DNA from: Pseudoxanthomonas koreensis_A
GTDB taxonomy: Bacteria; Pseudomonadota; Gammaproteobacteria; Xanthomonadales; Xanthomonadaceae
Assembly (NCBI RefSeq): GCF_041890415.1
Contig: NZ_CP169056.1
Coordinates: 2,232,001-2,296,000, forward strand
Length of the DNA stretch: 64,000 nucleotides
Direction of reading: 5' to 3'
The notes beneath the pieces are model-generated. The model saw nothing but the letters and a program-made list of their open reading frames with translations, was not told the DNA's origin and searched no databases. Made by a program: the position numbers and the translations under genes. Below, in pieces: positions 62,264-64,000 of this stretch (its first letter is position 1; every line of letters starts with the position of its first letter).

Positions 62264-62656
62264 CTACGCGCCGCCCTCGGTGTCACCCTGGGCGCCCGGC
62301 GCACCATGCCGGGCGCTGAACAGCCACCAGCCCAGCACGACGCCGGCCAGCGCACCCACCATTTCCAGCAGCACCCGCAAGCCGAGGTTGTCCGGGTCGT
62401 GGATGCCGGCCAGGGCCAGGCGCGCGTACAGCGGCGACTCCAGTTTCACCATGCCCAGGTAGAACAGGTTCCAGGCATCGATGCCCGCGCCGATCGCGAC
62501 CGCGATCGCGGCACTCCAGCCCAGCGCGTAGCCGATGGTCAGCCCCGCGCGGCGGCATACCCAGGACCATGCGGCATATACGGCCAGGCCGATCAGCAGG
62601 GCGATCAGCCCGGCCTCCAGGGCACCGAGCATTCCGAAGTGCAGCGGCAGGTTCAT
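62264..62656 (-). CDS. Small conserved membrane protein
   Basis: A 130-residue membrane protein with about three helices (near 12-30, 38-58 and 95-113). Segments LGWSAAIAVAIGAGIDAWNLFYLGMVKLESPLYARLALAGIHDPDNLGLR are conserved-looking, but I cannot name a family. The gap of 212 bases to the EF-hand gene holds nothing clear. Confidence 0.75.
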   Translation of the reverse strand: MNLPLHFGMLGALEAGLIALLIGLAVYAAWSWVCRRAGLTIGYALGWSAAIAVAIGAGIDAWNLFYLGMVKLESPLYARLALAGIHDPDNLGLRVLLEMVGALAGVVLGWWLFSARHGAPGAQGDTEGGA

Positions 62657-62811
62657 GGCAACACGGGTCGTGGCAGGCCCCACATTCTAGACGCTGCAGC
62701 ACCCGGACCTGCCCACGCTGCTGCACCGCACGTCCGGCAATGATGCACATGGCACACGAAAACGCGCTGCACCAGCGTCTGCACCGAGGCGCCCCGCTAC
62801 ACTGCGCGCGC

Positions 62812-64000
62812 ATGCCGCACCACATCACACCAATGCGCTCACCGGTTGTCTCCCGCACCCGGCCCCGCTGCCCGCGCACCGCGCGCCGCAACGGCCGCTG
62901 CCTGCCTGTCGCGCTGGTGGCGATGGCACTGGCACTGGCCTGGCTACCGGGTGCCGCCATCGCCCGCGACGCGCTGGTACCAGGGGCCATGGCCGGGCTG
63001 CAGCCGGACGCCATGTCGGCGGCACACTGGATCGACGCGCTGGCCGCGCCGGACCAGGTGCTGCTGGACCACGCCGGGATCCAGGCACGCAACGCGCGCT
63101 TGCGCGCACTGGACCCGTCCATCCACGACCTGGCAACCCTGCCCCACCCGCTGCCGCGCGCCTGGGTGCGCGAACGCATCATTGCCCGCTCAAGCCTGCC
63201 CGCCGGCATGCTGTACGACGCACGCGGGGATGCGCTGACCGCGCGTGCGCGACGGGCGCTGCAACAGGCCCTGGCGCTGGACGCGATCCCGCTGCAGCAG
63301 CCGGCGCGCCATGGCCTGGTGGTGCGCCGCGCCGACTTGCGGACCTTCCCCACCGCCGCGCCCGCGCACTCCAGTCCGCACCAGCGCGACATCGACCGCT
63401 TCCAGGAATCGGCGCTGTTCCCGGGCGATGCGGTGGCGGTCCTGCACCGCAGCCGCGACGGTGAGTGGCTGTTCGTGGCCAGCGAGCGCTACCTGGCCTG
63501 GATCGCGGCTGATGCGGTGGCCCTGGGGCAACGCGACGTCGTGCTCGGCCATGCGCAGCGCACGCCACACCTGGTGGCCACCGGTGCCAGCGTGCGCAGC
63601 GCGGTTGCACCGGGCGAGCCGCAGGTCTCGGCGCTGCCGCTGGACATGGGCGTGCGCCTGCCACTGCGCGTGGACTGGCCGCCGGAGCAGCCGGTCAACG
63701 GCCAGTTGCCGCTGGCCGCACACGTGGTGGACCTGCCCACGCGCGACGTCCATGGCCGATTGGCAATAGCGCCGGCCCTGATCCCGCGCGCGGCCGACGT
63801 CACCGCCGGCTACCTGCCGCTGACGCCGGCCAACCTGCTGACCCAGGCATTCAAGTTCCTGGGCGAACGCTATGGCTGGGGCCATGCGCACGGCACCCGC
63901 GATTGCAGCGGCTTCGTGTCCGAGGTCTATCGCAGCTTCGGCGTACTGTTGCCGCGCAACACCGGCGACCAGGCAGCCAGCCCGGCGCCGGAGCGCATCG
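62812..64000 (+). CDS. SH3-type NlpC/P60 peptidoglycan hydrolase, 3' end outside window
   Basis: An exported cell-wall peptidase cut by the right edge after 396 codons. A signal sequence or anchor (CLPVALVAMALALAWLPGAAIA) is followed by a helical N-terminal domain (DALVPGAMAGLQPDAMSAAHWIDAL), SH3-like beta segments (FPGDAVAVLHRSRDGEWLFVASERYLAWI) and the start of an NlpC/P60 domain, FKFLGERYGWG, then DCSGFVSEVY with catalytic C365. The layout matches SH3-containing C40 peptidases such as YkfC-type enzymes that cut murein peptides. Starts at 62812 or 62833 are both possible. The frame has no stop in the window. Confidence 0.9.
   Translation, partial: MPHHITPMRSPVVSRTRPRCPRTARRNGRCLPVALVAMALALAWLPGAAIARDALVPGAMAGLQPDAMSAAHWIDALAAPDQVLLDHAGIQARNARLRALDPSIHDLATLPHPLPRAWVRERIIARSSLPAGMLYDARGDALTARARRALQQALALDAIPLQQPARHGLVVRRADLRTFPTAAPAHSSPHQRDIDRFQESALFPGDAVAVLHRSRDGEWLFVASERYLAWIAADAVALGQRDVVLGHAQRTPHLVATGASVRSAVAPGEPQVSALPLDMGVRLPLRVDWPPEQPVNGQLPLAAHVVDLPTRDVHGRLAIAPALIPRAADVTAGYLPLTPANLLTQAFKFLGERYGWGHAHGTRDCSGFVSEVYRSFGVLLPRNTGDQAASPAPERI

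Overview
The window is chromosomal DNA from a high-GC gammaproteobacterium of the family Xanthomonadaceae, most likely a Stenotrophomonas, Pseudoxanthomonas or Xanthomonas relative. This rests on protein likeness and gene content: a ColR/VgrR-like two-component pair, PhoPQ with a PepSY-like neighbour, a lysine/alanine-rich histone-like protein, an SAH riboswitch before ahcY, and GTAG-headed REP palindromes of the kind known from Stenotrophomonas. The genus is an inference. The region is almost entirely core genome. I see no rRNA, CRISPR array or intact mobile element, and one tRNA gene.

Layout. 1-7.2 kb: start of yicC (minus), then rph-rdgB-hemW, a DUF1631 protein coupled to a PilZ protein, and pepQ. 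7.3-11.5 kb: a TetR regulator divergent from a hydrolase-fadE pair, with palindromic sites between them. 11.6-16.0 kb: a small membrane protein, the M48 protease-LemA pair and a secreted serine hydrolase. 16.0-18.0 kb: REP repeats, a textbook terminator, the histone-H1-like gene and 0.9 kb without a credible gene. 18-22.4 kb (all minus): gcvH, gcvT, nfeD, an SPFH protein, hemP with a Fur box, and an aldo/keto reductase. 22.5-26.1 kb: ribokinase, dusB, REP elements and a DUF457 membrane protein whose tail is a 36-bp tandem repeat. 26.2-37.5 kb holds the SAM cycle: metK, ahcY (behind an SAH riboswitch) and metF, with a Ser/Thr kinase and ppc between. 37.5-49.2 kb: a DUF4124-like secreted protein, a degenerate HD-GYP protein, ilvE, the two-component system, rimK, a CxxCH/VCBS-repeat protein, trpS with a DUF1508-like tail, a 33-bp tandem repeat, CsbD and entericidin. 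49.2-57.9 kb: arginase, tRNA-Thr, a SPOR protein, coaX-birA, mtfA, phoQ-phoP, a PepSY-like protein and dusA. 57.9-59.2 kb is the one clearly accessory stretch: a broken integrase N-terminus beside dusA and a DUF4160-DUF2442-small-ORF cassette. 59.3-64 kb: small secreted and membrane proteins, a HAD hydrolase, an EF-hand protein and the start of an NlpC/P60 hydrolase that runs off the window.

How genes work together. metK makes SAM, AhcY clears SAH and MetF supplies methyl-THF; GcvT/GcvH feed the same one-carbon pool. The TetR-hydrolase-FadE block looks like a fatty-acid degradation unit with local control. c-di-GMP genes appear twice: PilZ with DUF1631, and the HD-GYP-like protein. Iron control shows at hemP and possibly at the VgrRS-like pair. 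The best candidates for something new are the dusA-linked cassette, the A-tract region beside the histone-like gene, the repeat-grown protein tail, and the two matching ATAC-N6-GTAT sites before the hydrolase-fadE pair.
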